DNA from: Bin55 sp965116055
GTDB lineage: Bacteria > Pseudomonadota > Gammaproteobacteria > Pseudomonadales > Azotimanducaceae
Assembly (NCBI GenBank): GCA_965116055.1
Contig: OZ220466.1
Coordinates: 372,001 to 436,000, forward strand
Direction: 5' to 3'
Length of the DNA: 64,000 bases
A model generated the notes under the pieces. That model searched no databases and was not told where the DNA came from. It saw only the letters and a list, made by a program, of their open reading frames with translations. The position numbers were made by a program, and so were the translations under genes. This document shows positions 41,459 to 51,658 of this stretch, one piece after another. Each line of letters opens with the position of its first letter. The stretch's first letter is position 1.

Positions 41459-44143
41459 CTAATTGATAGAAACAGACGCAGTATGAGCTGGCGATAACTT
41501 GGTTAAGTCAAGATTTGCGGAATTGGCGTAGTCGTATGCGGCTGACGCGCTTTCTAGATTGTTGCGAGCTAAAGAAGATAACGCTGCAAATACGATCCAT
41601 GCAGCAGAAACTTCAAAGTACCCGCGCAAGGCTTCGCGAGATTCGGACAAGCCGAATCCGTCTGTGCCTAGCGCGACGAAGTCGTTATCAATCCACCGGG
41701 CGATTGATAGCGCATGACTTTTCTGATAGTCGGTTGCTGCAACGACGATGCCTTCCTCGCCATCAAATAAGGTCTCTACATATGGTCGCACTGCAGAGTT
41801 GTCCACGGCGAGCATGCGTTGGCGTTCAGCTTCGACTCCTTGGCGTGCAAGTTCGACATAACTGGTGACGCTCCAGATGGTTACACGTTTACCGCGCTCT
41901 TCTAATTGTGTAGCCGCGGCCAAGACTTCCGTCATGATGGCGCCACTACCTAAAAGGTGAACATTGGCATGCGCTGTATAGTGGTAGGCGTACATTCCTC
42001 GAACGATGCCTTCCTCAACGCCTTCGGGTATCGCCGGCATTGGGTAGTTCTGATTCGTAACCGTTAAGTAGAAAAAGATGTTTTCGCTCTGTTGATACAT
42101 GCGACGAATGCCTTCGCGCACAATAACTGCGATTTCGTACGCAAACGCGGGATCGTAACTGATTAAGTTCGGTACTGTTGACGCCATAACGTGAGAGTGT
42201 CCGTCTTGATGTTGCACGCCTTCGCCGTTCAAGGTTGTACGCCCTGAAGTGCCGCCTAGTAAGAAACCCCGACACATCATGTCACCGCATGCCCAGATCA
42301 TATCGCCGACGCGTTGAAAACCGAATATCGAATAAAAGATGTAGAACGGAATCATGGGTAAAGCGTGCGTCGCGTATGCGGTCCCAGCGGCTAGAAACGA
42401 GGCCATGGCACCAGTTTCGCAGATACCTTCCTGAAGGATTTGACCGTCTTTTTTCTCGCGATACGGTGCAATGGTGCCGGCGTCTACTGGCTGATAGTGC
42501 TGGCCCTCCGGCGAATAAATGCCTGCCTGGGGAAATAGCCCATCCATCCCGAAAGTTCGGGCTTCGTCCGGTACGATCGGGACGATATATTTGCCGAGAT
42601 CTTCGTGGCGAAGCAATCGCTGCAGCATACGCACGACGCTCATCGTGGTGGATACGGCACGACCGTTGGATCCTTCAAGCATGTCGCTGAAGAACTCCAA
42701 CGGCGGGGGCGTAAGCGTCCGACAGTTGACCTGACGTACCGGCGTAAAACCACCGAGTTGCTTGCGCCGCGCTAAGAGATATTGAATTTCGTCGCTGTCG
42801 TCTGGTGGGCGATAAAGCGCCGCGGCTTGCACCTCCGCATCGCTGAGAGGGATGCTGAAGCGTTTCGCTAAATCGGTGCGCTCCTCGGGTGTGAGGTATT
42901 TCTTTTGGTGTACCGTGTTATGGCCGGCAGCCTCCGGTCCAAGACCGTCGCCTTTGACGGTCTTGACCAAGATCACGCAAGGTTTACCTTCGACCTGGCG
43001 CGCTTCCTGATAAGCTGCGTATATCTTGCGATGATCATGTCCGCCGCGCTTGATAGTACGAATTTCTTCATCGCTTAGTGTTTTCATCAAGTCGATAAGT
43101 TTGGGTGTATTTTCAACCCAGTGTTCGCGTACCACATCCCCAGGCGAGACTGTGTACATCTGATAGTCGCCGTCAACGGCTTGTTCCATGCGTTGTTGCA
43201 GGATGCCTTCGACATCGCGCTCAAGTAGCGCATCCCATCCCCCGCCCCAGATGACTTTCAGTACATGCCAGTCGGCACCGCGAAAGCGACGCTCGAGTTC
43301 TTGGATGATCTTACCGTTACCTCGTACGGGCCCATCCAGGCGTTGCAGATTGCAGTTGATCACAAGGACGAGGTTATCAAGTTTTTCCCGCGATGCGATG
43401 TTAACCGTGCCTAACACTTCGGGCTCGTCCGATTCGCCATCGCCAATAAATGCCCACACCTTACCAGCGTCTTTGCGTTTGAGTCCGCGCGACTCTAAAT
43501 ATTTCATGAAACGCGCTTGATAGATCGCGCATGGTGTCGACAACCCCATGCTAGCGCTTGGCATCGTCCAAAAATTGCTTAAGCGGCGCGGATGGGGATA
43601 GGAAGGCAACCCACCGGTCGGCTGGAGCTCGCGCCGAAAGTTAGTTAGATGTGTTTGCGTGAGTCGTCCTTCCAACCAGGCGCGTGCGTATACGCCTGGT
43701 GATGTGTGGGCTTGAAAGTGAACATGGTCACCCCCCTCTTTATGACCGAGGGCGCGAAAGAAATGGTTGAATCCGACTTCCATCATGGTGGAGGCCGACA
43801 GATACGTGGCGATGTGTCCACCTACGCCAGAACCGCTGTCATACGCTTGCAGCACCATGGCAACCGCATTCCAACGCAAAATATTTTCAATGCGCGATTC
43901 GAGTTCAATGTCTCCGGGATATTCAGGTTCGTCTGCAACCGGGATAGTGTTTTTGTACGGCGTATTCATCGCCGCGTCGGTGATGACGATACCCTGGCCG
44001 GACAATTGGTGCTGCAACCTGGAAAGTAGTTGCTTGACTGCGTCCCCACCCCGTTCGTGCATAACTGCACTGAGGGCATCAAGCCATTCCTGTTGTTCAA
44101 GTTCCCAGTCGTCTTCTTGAGCAATAGGTTCAGGAGTCGCCAT
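41459..44143 (-). CDS. aceE: pyruvate dehydrogenase E1 component, homodimeric type
   Basis: Thiamine-diphosphate enzyme that decarboxylates pyruvate and passes the acetyl group to the E2 lipoyl domain. 894 residues, close to the 887 of E. coli. Recognisable blocks include RIENILRWNAVAMVLQAYDS, GGHIATYLSASTMMEVGFNH, the ThDP motif VWAFIGDGESDEPE to LVLVINCNLQRLDGPV, and GFQRVGDMIWACGDMMCRGF. The E2 gene aceF and lpd, normally directly downstream, are not here; downstream of its stop is the unknown 171-residue gene in the opposite direction. Upstream it diverges from the PQQ dehydrogenase. Start ATG 44143. Confidence 0.97.
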   Translation of the reverse strand: MATPEPIAQEDDWELEQQEWLDALSAVMHERGGDAVKQLLSRLQHQLSGQGIVITDAAMNTPYKNTIPVADEPEYPGDIELESRIENILRWNAVAMVLQAYDSGSGVGGHIATYLSASTMMEVGFNHFFRALGHKEGGDHVHFQAHTSPGVYARAWLEGRLTQTHLTNFRRELQPTGGLPSYPHPRRLSNFWTMPSASMGLSTPCAIYQARFMKYLESRGLKRKDAGKVWAFIGDGESDEPEVLGTVNIASREKLDNLVLVINCNLQRLDGPVRGNGKIIQELERRFRGADWHVLKVIWGGGWDALLERDVEGILQQRMEQAVDGDYQMYTVSPGDVVREHWVENTPKLIDLMKTLSDEEIRTIKRGGHDHRKIYAAYQEARQVEGKPCVILVKTVKGDGLGPEAAGHNTVHQKKYLTPEERTDLAKRFSIPLSDAEVQAAALYRPPDDSDEIQYLLARRKQLGGFTPVRQVNCRTLTPPPLEFFSDMLEGSNGRAVSTTMSVVRMLQRLLRHEDLGKYIVPIVPDEARTFGMDGLFPQAGIYSPEGQHYQPVDAGTIAPYREKKDGQILQEGICETGAMASFLAAGTAYATHALPMIPFYIFYSIFGFQRVGDMIWACGDMMCRGFLLGGTSGRTTLNGEGVQHQDGHSHVMASTVPNLISYDPAFAYEIAVIVREGIRRMYQQSENIFFYLTVTNQNYPMPAIPEGVEEGIVRGMYAYHYTAHANVHLLGSGAIMTEVLAAATQLEERGKRVTIWSVTSYVELARQGVEAERQRMLAVDNSAVRPYVETLFDGEEGIVVAATDYQKSHALSIARWIDNDFVALGTDGFGLSESREALRGYFEVSAAWIVFAALSSLARNNLESASAAYDYANSANLDLTKLSPAHTASVSIN

Positions 44144-44305
44144 GAACTAGCGCGTTATCGCCCCACGGTGAAATTTACGTTGTGCTTGATTTTAATTCGG
44201 ATGGCTTCCAGCGATAACCTTTGCGAGCCCATTCAATGACGCAGGAATGGTCTGAATAGGATTAACCTTGCTATTTTGCGTCAATACATCAACCAGAGGT
44301 TCGTT

Positions 44306-46540
44306 ATGCGTGCGACAAGGTACTACGTGTTTTTGCTTCCATTGCTCGTTATCGCACTAAGTGGATGTGCGGGGGAAGTATCTCAAGAAGAAGCAGCTGC
44401 ACCCGAGGAACCTCAATTATCGAAGCTTGCAACGAAGGCGCAGATGGTTACATCTAGCGTGGACACGGCGCGGATAACGAATGCCAATAACGAACCTGGC
44501 AACTGGTTGGCGCACGGCCGAACGTACGACGAGCAGAGGTTCTCGCCTCTCAAGCGAATTAATACAGAAAACGTCAAGCAGTTGAGCGTTGCGTGGCATT
44601 TTGATACTGAATCGAAACGCGGCTTGGAGGCGACTCCCATCGTGGTGGACGGCATCATGTATACCACTGGTTCGTGGAGCACAGTACAGGCGTTTGATGC
44701 CAAAACGGGCGAAACGCTTTGGGAATTCGACCCGATGGTTCCTAAAGCTTGGGGTCAATATGCATGTTGTGATGTTGTTAATCGTGGTGTCGCGGTCTAC
44801 AAAGGTCTAGTGTTCGTAGGTGCGCTTGACGGTCGACTCATTGCCTTGGACGCGGGTACCGGTGAGGTGGCCTGGGAGATACTCACTATTGATCCGTCAC
44901 GGCCGTACACGATTACCGGGGCGCCGCGCGTGGTTAAAGATATGGTGATCATCGGCAACGGTGGTGCGGAGCTGGGCGTTCGTGGTTATATCGCGGCTTA
45001 CGATGTGGCGACAGGCGAAGAGAAGTGGCGCTTTTACACCGTACCAGGTGATCCGAACCTACCATTCGAATCGCCGGCGATGGAATTAGCCGCGACCACA
45101 TGGAAAGGCGGTGAATGGTGGAAAGTTGGCGGCGGCGGCACGGTGTGGGATTCCATGGCCTACGATCCTACCTTGAACCTGCTATATATTGGCGTCGGTA
45201 ACGGCTCGCCTTGGAACCGTTACATTCGCAGTCCTGGCGGGGGCGACAACTTATACCTTTCGTCTATCGTGGCGTTAAATCCAGACAACGGATCAATGGT
45301 TTGGTATTACCAGACAACGCCTGGCGACAACTGGGATTACACTGCAACGCAGCATATCATTTTGGCCGATCTCGAAATCAAGGGAGAAATGCGTCAAACG
45401 GCGCTTCAAGCGCCGAAAAACGGCTTCTTCTACGTGATTGACCGGACTGACGGTAGTTTCATTTCGGCTCAGAACTATGTGCCGGTTACGTGGGCGAGTC
45501 ATATTGATCCCGAAACCGGAAGACCTGTTGAAACGCCGGAAGGGCAATACCTGAAGGCTGAACGCACGGTCCGACCAGGCCCGCTCGGCGGGCATAACTG
45601 GCACCCGATGTCTTACAGCCCGGAGACTGGACTAGTCTACATACCCACGATTGATCTAGATTTCACCTACGCACACGACGAGAACTTTAAGCACGAGCCA
45701 GGTTGGTGGAACTTAGGGCTTGCTGGTGGCCCAGATGCCGAGGACTCGCCGCCGACAGTTGAAGACCAGATCAGTGCGCTGCAAAGTGTGCGTGGCCAAT
45801 TGCTTGCGTGGGATCCTGTGACTCAGCAGGAAGCTTGGCGTATCGAACACGGGTCGGCCTGGAATGGCGGCTTGTTATCTACAGCTGGCAACTTGGTTTT
45901 TCAAGGGCGCGCTGACGGCACTTTTCGAGCGTACGCAGCCGACACAGGCGAAGTACTGTGGGAAATGGCGGTGCACACCGGGATCATCGCGGCGCCGGTT
46001 ACATACGAAGTGGACGACGAACAGTATATTGCCATCGTGGCAGGATGGGGTGGTGCGTTTGGGACGACTGCCGGCGTGCCACGACATAAAGGAAACGTGC
46101 TTGAAGAAGGTCGGATAGTCGTGTTTAAGCTCGAAGGCGCAGGTCAATTACCGGAACCTAGCGTGACGCATGTCAATATTCCGCAACCACCCGAAATCGC
46201 GGCAACTTCCGAAGAGTTATTGCTTGGCAATCAAAAGTACAACGCCTATTGTTCAACTTGCCACGGACCGAGCGTTAATAGTGGCAGTCAAATCCCCGAT
46301 TTGAAATATCTTGGAGAAGCAGGCCATCAGCGGTGGGATTCGATCGTACGTGGCGGTATATACAGTGGACTCGGGATGCCAGGTTTTGCGGATATGTTGA
46401 CGCAAGCAGAAAGCGAAGCAATTCAAGCCTATGTTGTCGCAGCTACGAACGCGTCAATCGAATTTTGTGAATCAAGCTATCCATCTGACTATCCCGAGCT
46501 GTTTGGTACATCGTGTACTAAACGCGTGGTTGACAACTAA
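44306..46540 (+). CDS. lipoprotein PQQ-dependent alcohol dehydrogenase with cytochrome c domain (quinohemoprotein)
   Basis: Periplasmic alcohol oxidation feeding electrons to the respiratory chain. The start at ATG 44306 gives a lipoprotein signal ending LVIALSGC. Residues ~50-600 form the eight-bladed PQQ propeller: NWLAHGRTYDEQRFSPLKRI, the adjacent Cys-Cys of the disulfide ring in GQYACCDVVNRG, WDSMAYDPTLNLLYIGVGNG, TTPGDNWDYTAT (with the Asp of the active site) and GPLGGHNWHPMSY. The C-terminal ~100 residues are a cytochrome c domain with CSTCHGP and a downstream GLGMPGF supplying a methionine ligand. A second ATG start upstream is not favoured. No PQQ biosynthesis genes are in the window. 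Confidence 0.93.
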   Translation: MRATRYYVFLLPLLVIALSGCAGEVSQEEAAAPEEPQLSKLATKAQMVTSSVDTARITNANNEPGNWLAHGRTYDEQRFSPLKRINTENVKQLSVAWHFDTESKRGLEATPIVVDGIMYTTGSWSTVQAFDAKTGETLWEFDPMVPKAWGQYACCDVVNRGVAVYKGLVFVGALDGRLIALDAGTGEVAWEILTIDPSRPYTITGAPRVVKDMVIIGNGGAELGVRGYIAAYDVATGEEKWRFYTVPGDPNLPFESPAMELAATTWKGGEWWKVGGGGTVWDSMAYDPTLNLLYIGVGNGSPWNRYIRSPGGGDNLYLSSIVALNPDNGSMVWYYQTTPGDNWDYTATQHIILADLEIKGEMRQTALQAPKNGFFYVIDRTDGSFISAQNYVPVTWASHIDPETGRPVETPEGQYLKAERTVRPGPLGGHNWHPMSYSPETGLVYIPTIDLDFTYAHDENFKHEPGWWNLGLAGGPDAEDSPPTVEDQISALQSVRGQLLAWDPVTQQEAWRIEHGSAWNGGLLSTAGNLVFQGRADGTFRAYAADTGEVLWEMAVHTGIIAAPVTYEVDDEQYIAIVAGWGGAFGTTAGVPRHKGNVLEEGRIVVFKLEGAGQLPEPSVTHVNIPQPPEIAATSEELLLGNQKYNAYCSTCHGPSVNSGSQIPDLKYLGEAGHQRWDSIVRGGIYSGLGMPGFADMLTQAESEAIQAYVVAATNASIEFCESSYPSDYPELFGTSCTKRVVDN

Positions 46541-46735
46541 TCTGGATAAGAAACGAAGCCGGTTAGTATTTGAGAGATGCCTACAGTAGCAGTGGATAAG
46601 CGACAACTGTAGAAATAGTTACTTCTCCTGCTGATAGTCTGACCTTCGTCATTTGAGCTGATGAATTTGATGATGAGCGATTGTGGATCAAGAGAGTCGG
46701 TACTCCATCGTTGGGCCAAATCGTCGCAGATTCAT

Positions 46736-48469
46736 CTATTGCATACGCGGTTGAGGGATGATGGGTAACGATCGAACCACGCCTTCGGTATAAGACAGAG
46801 ATGCCTCTTCGACAAGTATGTCCGGGGTGACGATTGAGACCATTCCGGTTACATTGCCTGGCATTCTGGATACGTCGCCGCCAGGGAAGATGTACGATGA
46901 GTGATGCAAGGTTGTGCTCTCGGAAAAGCCAGGTAAGTTGCGTAATTCCCTTAACAGATTACCTCGCACGGTCGCGTGCCGAACGAGCTCTTCTTTGCCG
47001 TTCGGATAGACCTTATAAGCTCGTAAGGCGGGCATCACTTGGCCGATCTGGGAACCGAGAAACATTGAAGGGACACCGACCAAAGGCACGAAAGGATTAG
47101 CGAGGCGTTCGATCCGGACACCAAAATCATCACCGTTGTCAGCCACGATTTCCAGAAGACGTTGTTTCAGCTCGTCGTCGCTTACACCGTCGGTTGTTTC
47201 GATAAATAGGTTTGAAATAGTCGGTCCCGAACCTGTGGCATTGCTGGCTGTGCTGTGTTGAATGTCTTCCGTTGGGTTACGGTCTGAGAGTAATGTTTTC
47301 AAAATTCCCTCCTCAACCAAGGTGACACGGCGCGTTTTTAAGCCGTCGGAATCCACGGTGTACCGACCTACTAACTTTGTGCCGCGGTAGGTTTCCTTGG
47401 TAGGATCGTCATAGACAGTCCAAGTGCGCGGTAGAACTCGTGCGCCAATGCGTTCTTTGAAGCTAGATACGGTTAAGGCACGATTAAACATCGCAGCAAT
47501 GGCTTCGGACTCGAACACAGGTTTTTTGTAGTTGTTAAAGTTCGGGGCAAGTGATTGTCCGATTAACTCGGCGGCGGCTTGACCTTGAAAGAGGATAGGG
47601 CCTTCATAACGATCAAGAGGCTCCGCATCGCGCGCCTGTTTCAGTCGTGAATGCATTGCTTGGATTTTGCGCTTGACGGTTGCTAGATCAGCTATATCCT
47701 CCCAGGATCGCCCAACAATATTGACATAGTCCGCAACAAACCGCCCGTCGGCCGATTGGGTCCATGCGGTGGCACGAATGAAGGCTGTGTCATCAACCCT
47801 CGTGAAATACGACCCTTCGCTATTTAAGTACGTATCAAGATGGCGGTCAGCTAGTGTAGTGATATCGCGACCGTAGATATGCGATTGATCGTCTCCTACT
47901 TTCGACAATGCGCGTATAAACTGGCGAATTTTTTTGGCGTTGAGTTTGGGCGAATGACGTTTGGATATATAGACCGTCGGTTCTTCGAGAGAAAAGTCCC
48001 GGGTAGATTCTCGTTGCGCGTTTTGTAGTACGGCTTCTTTAGCGGCATAGACCTCTACAGCCCTTTTGTACGCTGTATCGGTGGCGAGCCAAATTTGCTT
48101 ACGTAACAAATCGTAATCGTCTTCAAGCGAGAGCGTCGTATTCGTACGTCGATTACGCGTACTACGAGCCAGGAAATTTGAGTTATCCAGTTCCGGCGAA
48201 CCGACGCGCATTTCAACTTCAAGGTTGCGACTCCGTGAATTCCTCGTATTTGCTATTCCGTCGTTAGAAGTGGTTATATTGATCGCGTGATCGGCATGGA
48301 CGGTATAGGCAATAAAGTGGGGGCGAACTACACCTTCCAGCGCGAGTTCGTTCATGCTTCGGTTCAGCTCATCCTGCAGTGCTTGTTTTAATACGGACGC
48401 GTCACTAGCTTTTAGGGACAAGTTCGTCAGCAGCGTTACAGAAATAACAGCTAGAAGAAAACGTTTCAT
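46736..48469 (-). CDS. exported TldD/PmbA-family protein without the metal site (TldE-like subunit)
   Basis: 577 residues with an export signal (MKRFLLAVISVTLLTNLSLK). Sequence follows its upstream neighbour over the whole length (SILNAMETELKRSM against VLKQALQDELNRSM, then YFTRVDDTAF, YEGPILFQGQAAAELIGQSL). At the position of the HExxxH zinc motif of TldD it has AAAELIGQSLAP, so it cannot bind zinc there, as is the case in TldE/PmbA. I infer it is the non-catalytic partner. The C-terminal half carries TLVEEGILKTLLS and VPSMFLGSQIGQVMPALRAY. It follows the catalytic paralogue by 5 bp. Confidence 0.85.
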   Translation of the reverse strand: MKRFLLAVISVTLLTNLSLKASDASVLKQALQDELNRSMNELALEGVVRPHFIAYTVHADHAINITTSNDGIANTRNSRSRNLEVEMRVGSPELDNSNFLARSTRNRRTNTTLSLEDDYDLLRKQIWLATDTAYKRAVEVYAAKEAVLQNAQRESTRDFSLEEPTVYISKRHSPKLNAKKIRQFIRALSKVGDDQSHIYGRDITTLADRHLDTYLNSEGSYFTRVDDTAFIRATAWTQSADGRFVADYVNIVGRSWEDIADLATVKRKIQAMHSRLKQARDAEPLDRYEGPILFQGQAAAELIGQSLAPNFNNYKKPVFESEAIAAMFNRALTVSSFKERIGARVLPRTWTVYDDPTKETYRGTKLVGRYTVDSDGLKTRRVTLVEEGILKTLLSDRNPTEDIQHSTASNATGSGPTISNLFIETTDGVSDDELKQRLLEIVADNGDDFGVRIERLANPFVPLVGVPSMFLGSQIGQVMPALRAYKVYPNGKEELVRHATVRGNLLRELRNLPGFSESTTLHHSSYIFPGGDVSRMPGNVTGMVSIVTPDILVEEASLSYTEGVVRSLPIIPQPRMQ

Positions 48470-48474
48470 GTCGC

Positions 48475-50157
48475 TTAACTGCCGGGTGGCGGCAAAATTG
48501 GCAGAATGGTGCGTGATTGTGATGCTCTCTGCACCTCAATCTGTCCAACGAGCATAGTAGGCGCAATCGCCGATACGGGTACGTTACCCGACTCGGCGCC
48601 GCATTGGCCGTTAAATACTTCCATATCATCTGCGACGGCGATCACGCTGTCGAAAACCGCGAGCGGCGTACCGATGAGGTCGACGCCACGAACAAGTTCG
48701 CGTGACCCATCTTGATAGATCTTGTAGACGATCACGGGTCGCACCGTAAACGAGTTCGGCAGATCTCGCTGCGTGATCGTGAACCCACCCACAATATCCT
48801 CGAAATAGAGACCGTACTCAAGTTCGCGTTCGCGCAAGAGCGCAATCAATTGAGCTTCGAGTTCTTCTGGTGTGAAAGGATTGTCGACTTCAACGACGAG
48901 ATTGGACTGCCGTGCGACTGATTTGTATCCAACGGACTTACGTCCATGGCCGTTCGATTGGCGAAACTCAGTGTCCGATAGTGTTGAGCGCCCGAAAAGA
49001 AAGCGTTTGAGGATGCCGTTTTCAATGACGGCGACGCGCTCGCCGGCGACGCCCTCGTTGTCGAACTTGTAGTTCCCAAGTAAGGTCGTACCGTCGAATT
49101 CGGACAGGGTGGGGTCGAATATGACTGAGACGCTCGCCGGCAACACACGCTCGTTGACTTTATCCTTGAACGTTTGTGCATCGGAAGCCTGCTTAAGTCG
49201 ATGACCCTCTAAGCGATGACCGAGGATTTCGTGAAAAAGTACGCCGCTAGCTCGACCGGATAGAAGGGCGGGCCCGGTGTATGGCTCAATATTCGGAGCA
49301 TTACGAAGATTGATTGCATCGGTCACTATCGCTTCCGCAGCTTTCGTAAGCTCTCGGTTTGACGGCAAATCAGCCGGTCGGCGGGCATGAAACTGTTTGC
49401 TCAAGCCTATATTAGAACCGTCTTCAGCTCGTGCGTTGACAGCTAGCGTAATGAGATAGGTCGTGTCATCGGATTGAATACGGGAGCCTTCGCTGTTTAC
49501 GAAGTAGCGAACGTCTTTAGATACACGCGCATATGCATTGCCACGTAATAGCAACGGATGACCTTTGAATACACCGGATAAACGCTTCAGGCGTTTTTCC
49601 CAATCGGTTCGCACAAACGTCGGCGACTTGCCTTGTTCAAAATGAGAAACTTGGACCGCTGCGGCAAGGTCCAACGCGGGTCCGTCTCGATCGATTTGAA
49701 TTTCAGACTGAGTTCGAACGTTCACGAGCTGCTCGGTCGCTTGCTTAAACGAACGGTCGGTGAGCAACCAGAGGTTGTTGCGTATACCCTCTTGACTAGC
49801 AAGAGACCCTAGGTTGAAACGTGGAAAAAATTGGCGAGGCGGCAGGTGGGTGTTGTCCATTTCAGGGTTGCCAACGCGTAGATCAATATCGAAGTACGTC
49901 GCCTCGGATTCGGAACTTCGTGTGACTTGACCAAAACTCGTACTAACGCTCGCTTGAAAGCTGTCAGTAATTTCGTAACTCATGTAGAAAGGTGGTTCCG
50001 GTTGGTCGGCGAGCTTGTCCATTGAGCGCTTCAGCTCGGTTTCCATCGCGTTCAGGATGCTACGATCGTCAACGCGCTGGGCGCCAGTGACACAACTGAA
50101 GCTAGCTAACGCCAACCCGAATAAAAGATTTACAGCGTGCGGAACCTTAAATTTCAT
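48475..50157 (-). CDS. exported TldD-family metalloprotease
   Basis: 560 residues with a signal peptide (MKFKVPHAVNLLFGLALASF, then SCVTGA). The TldD signature is intact: GRASGVLFHEILGHRLEGHR with the HExxxH zinc site, preceded by YTGPALLSGRASG and followed by SVIFDPTLSEFDGTTLLGNY, ERVAVIENGILKRFLFG and VEVDNPFTPEEL. TldD-TldE proteins normally work in the cytosol on peptides such as microcin precursors; here both members have export signals, so periplasmic peptide processing is implied. First gene of a two-gene unit with the TldE-like partner; PQQ dehydrogenase genes precede and xylA follows on the plus side. Confidence 0.88.
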   Translation of the reverse strand: MKFKVPHAVNLLFGLALASFSCVTGAQRVDDRSILNAMETELKRSMDKLADQPEPPFYMSYEITDSFQASVSTSFGQVTRSSESEATYFDIDLRVGNPEMDNTHLPPRQFFPRFNLGSLASQEGIRNNLWLLTDRSFKQATEQLVNVRTQSEIQIDRDGPALDLAAAVQVSHFEQGKSPTFVRTDWEKRLKRLSGVFKGHPLLLRGNAYARVSKDVRYFVNSEGSRIQSDDTTYLITLAVNARAEDGSNIGLSKQFHARRPADLPSNRELTKAAEAIVTDAINLRNAPNIEPYTGPALLSGRASGVLFHEILGHRLEGHRLKQASDAQTFKDKVNERVLPASVSVIFDPTLSEFDGTTLLGNYKFDNEGVAGERVAVIENGILKRFLFGRSTLSDTEFRQSNGHGRKSVGYKSVARQSNLVVEVDNPFTPEELEAQLIALLRERELEYGLYFEDIVGGFTITQRDLPNSFTVRPVIVYKIYQDGSRELVRGVDLIGTPLAVFDSVIAVADDMEVFNGQCGAESGNVPVSAIAPTMLVGQIEVQRASQSRTILPILPPPGS

Positions 50158-50193
50158 TAACTTACCTTATGGTGTTGCGTTAGTCGACTGCGG

Positions 50194-51504
50194 CTAGCCT
50201 GTGAATCGAGCGACCGTATTCTCTAAAAGCTCTTGACTACCAGATTTAGGGTTCAGCGTAGGATCGAGCTTGAGTGCGATATTCGCCATATCGGTTAGAC
50301 CCGAATTTGCGGAGAAAATCTGCCGTCCCAAATCGGTTTCCCAATCTGCGTAGCGTGCTTCCCGGGTTCGCGCGAGCGTACCGTCTTCAAGCAGTGCGAC
50401 TGCATTGAGCAGGCCGTGTGCAATCGTGTCCATACCGCCAATGTGACCGTAGAACAGGTCTTCTCGATTTATGCTCTGTCGGCGTAATTTCGCATCGAAA
50501 TTTAGACCGCCGGTTGCGAACCCGCCGTGTTTAAGGATTTCGTAGAGTACGAGCGACCACTCGGAGACTGAATTAGGGAACTGATCCGTGTCCCAACCAT
50601 TTTGCGGGTCGCCCCGATTAGCGTCCACACTGCCAAAAATATCGTGCGCGAGTGCGAATGCGATTTCGTGGTGGAAGCTATGTCCGGCAAGTGTTGCGTG
50701 GTTACACTCGATGTTCAGCTTGAACTGATCGTCCAAGCCAAATTTTTGCAGGAATGCGTAGCAAGCTGCGCTGTCGTAGTCGTATTGATGTTTGGTCGGT
50801 TCGCATGGTTTAGGTTCGATGAGCAACGTGCCTTTGAACCCCAGCTTCGCCTTATGTTCTGCGACCATCGCCATGAATCGCCCCAACTGCTGCGATTCAC
50901 GGCGCAGATCGGTGTTTAAGAGCGTGTCGTAGCCTTCTCGACCGCCCCAAAGGACATAGTTTTCGCCATCAAGCTCGTGGGTGAGATCAAGAGCTTGCAT
51001 AACCTGCGCGGCCGCAAATGCGAAAACGTTGGGATCGGGGTTGGTCGCAGCACCAGCCGCATAGCGCGGATGGCCGAATAGATTCGCGGTGCCCCAAAGC
51101 AATTTGACCCCCGTACGTTGCTGCGCTTGTGCCAGTTTGTCGCCAATAGTCTTGAGATTACGCTCCGTTTCTCGGTATGTCGAGCCTTCTGGAGCAACGT
51201 CCCGATCGTGGAAACAGTAATAAGGATTGCCAAGTTTTTCAAAGAACTCAAAGGCCGCGGCGAGCTTGTCTTGAGCGCCGTCTAGGTTGTTCTGCCAAGG
51301 CCGGTCCCAAGTCGCATCGCCGAATACATCGTCGCCCAGTGCGGCAAATGAGTGCCAATAACACACCGCAAAGCGGAGATGCTCTGCCATCGTCTTGCCA
51401 AGTATTTGCTTGTTTGCATCGTAGTAACGAAACGCTAACGGATTAACGGAATCTGGACCGCGGTAGGAGACCGCCTCCACCGTGGGGAAGAACGACATGG
51501 GCAC
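50194..51504 (-). CDS. xylA: xylose isomerase
   Basis: Interconverts D-xylose and D-xylulose in the cytosol. 436 residues, normal for the class II enzyme. Catalytic and metal residues are visible in YYCFHDRDVAPEG (His-Asp), FKGTLLIEPKPCEPTKHQYD (Glu and Lys), FKLNIECNHATLAGHSFHHE and SVDANRGDPQNGWDTDQFPN. xylB lies upstream on the same strand with 155 bp between; no xylose transporter or XylR regulator is in the window. Confidence 0.97.
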   Translation of the reverse strand: MPMSFFPTVEAVSYRGPDSVNPLAFRYYDANKQILGKTMAEHLRFAVCYWHSFAALGDDVFGDATWDRPWQNNLDGAQDKLAAAFEFFEKLGNPYYCFHDRDVAPEGSTYRETERNLKTIGDKLAQAQQRTGVKLLWGTANLFGHPRYAAGAATNPDPNVFAFAAAQVMQALDLTHELDGENYVLWGGREGYDTLLNTDLRRESQQLGRFMAMVAEHKAKLGFKGTLLIEPKPCEPTKHQYDYDSAACYAFLQKFGLDDQFKLNIECNHATLAGHSFHHEIAFALAHDIFGSVDANRGDPQNGWDTDQFPNSVSEWSLVLYEILKHGGFATGGLNFDAKLRRQSINREDLFYGHIGGMDTIAHGLLNAVALLEDGTLARTREARYADWETDLGRQIFSANSGLTDMANIALKLDPTLNPKSGSQELLENTVARFTG

Positions 51505-51658
51505 ATTGCCCCAAATCTAGTTGACTCAAATAATACGAGGAACAAACTTTCGCTTAGGCATAAGGGAAATGTAGTCGATATAGGATGTATGTCATGATGT
51601 TAGTAGTATCCCATCAACATGAAACATGATCCGGCGTGTTCGTTTAAGTTTAGGACAG

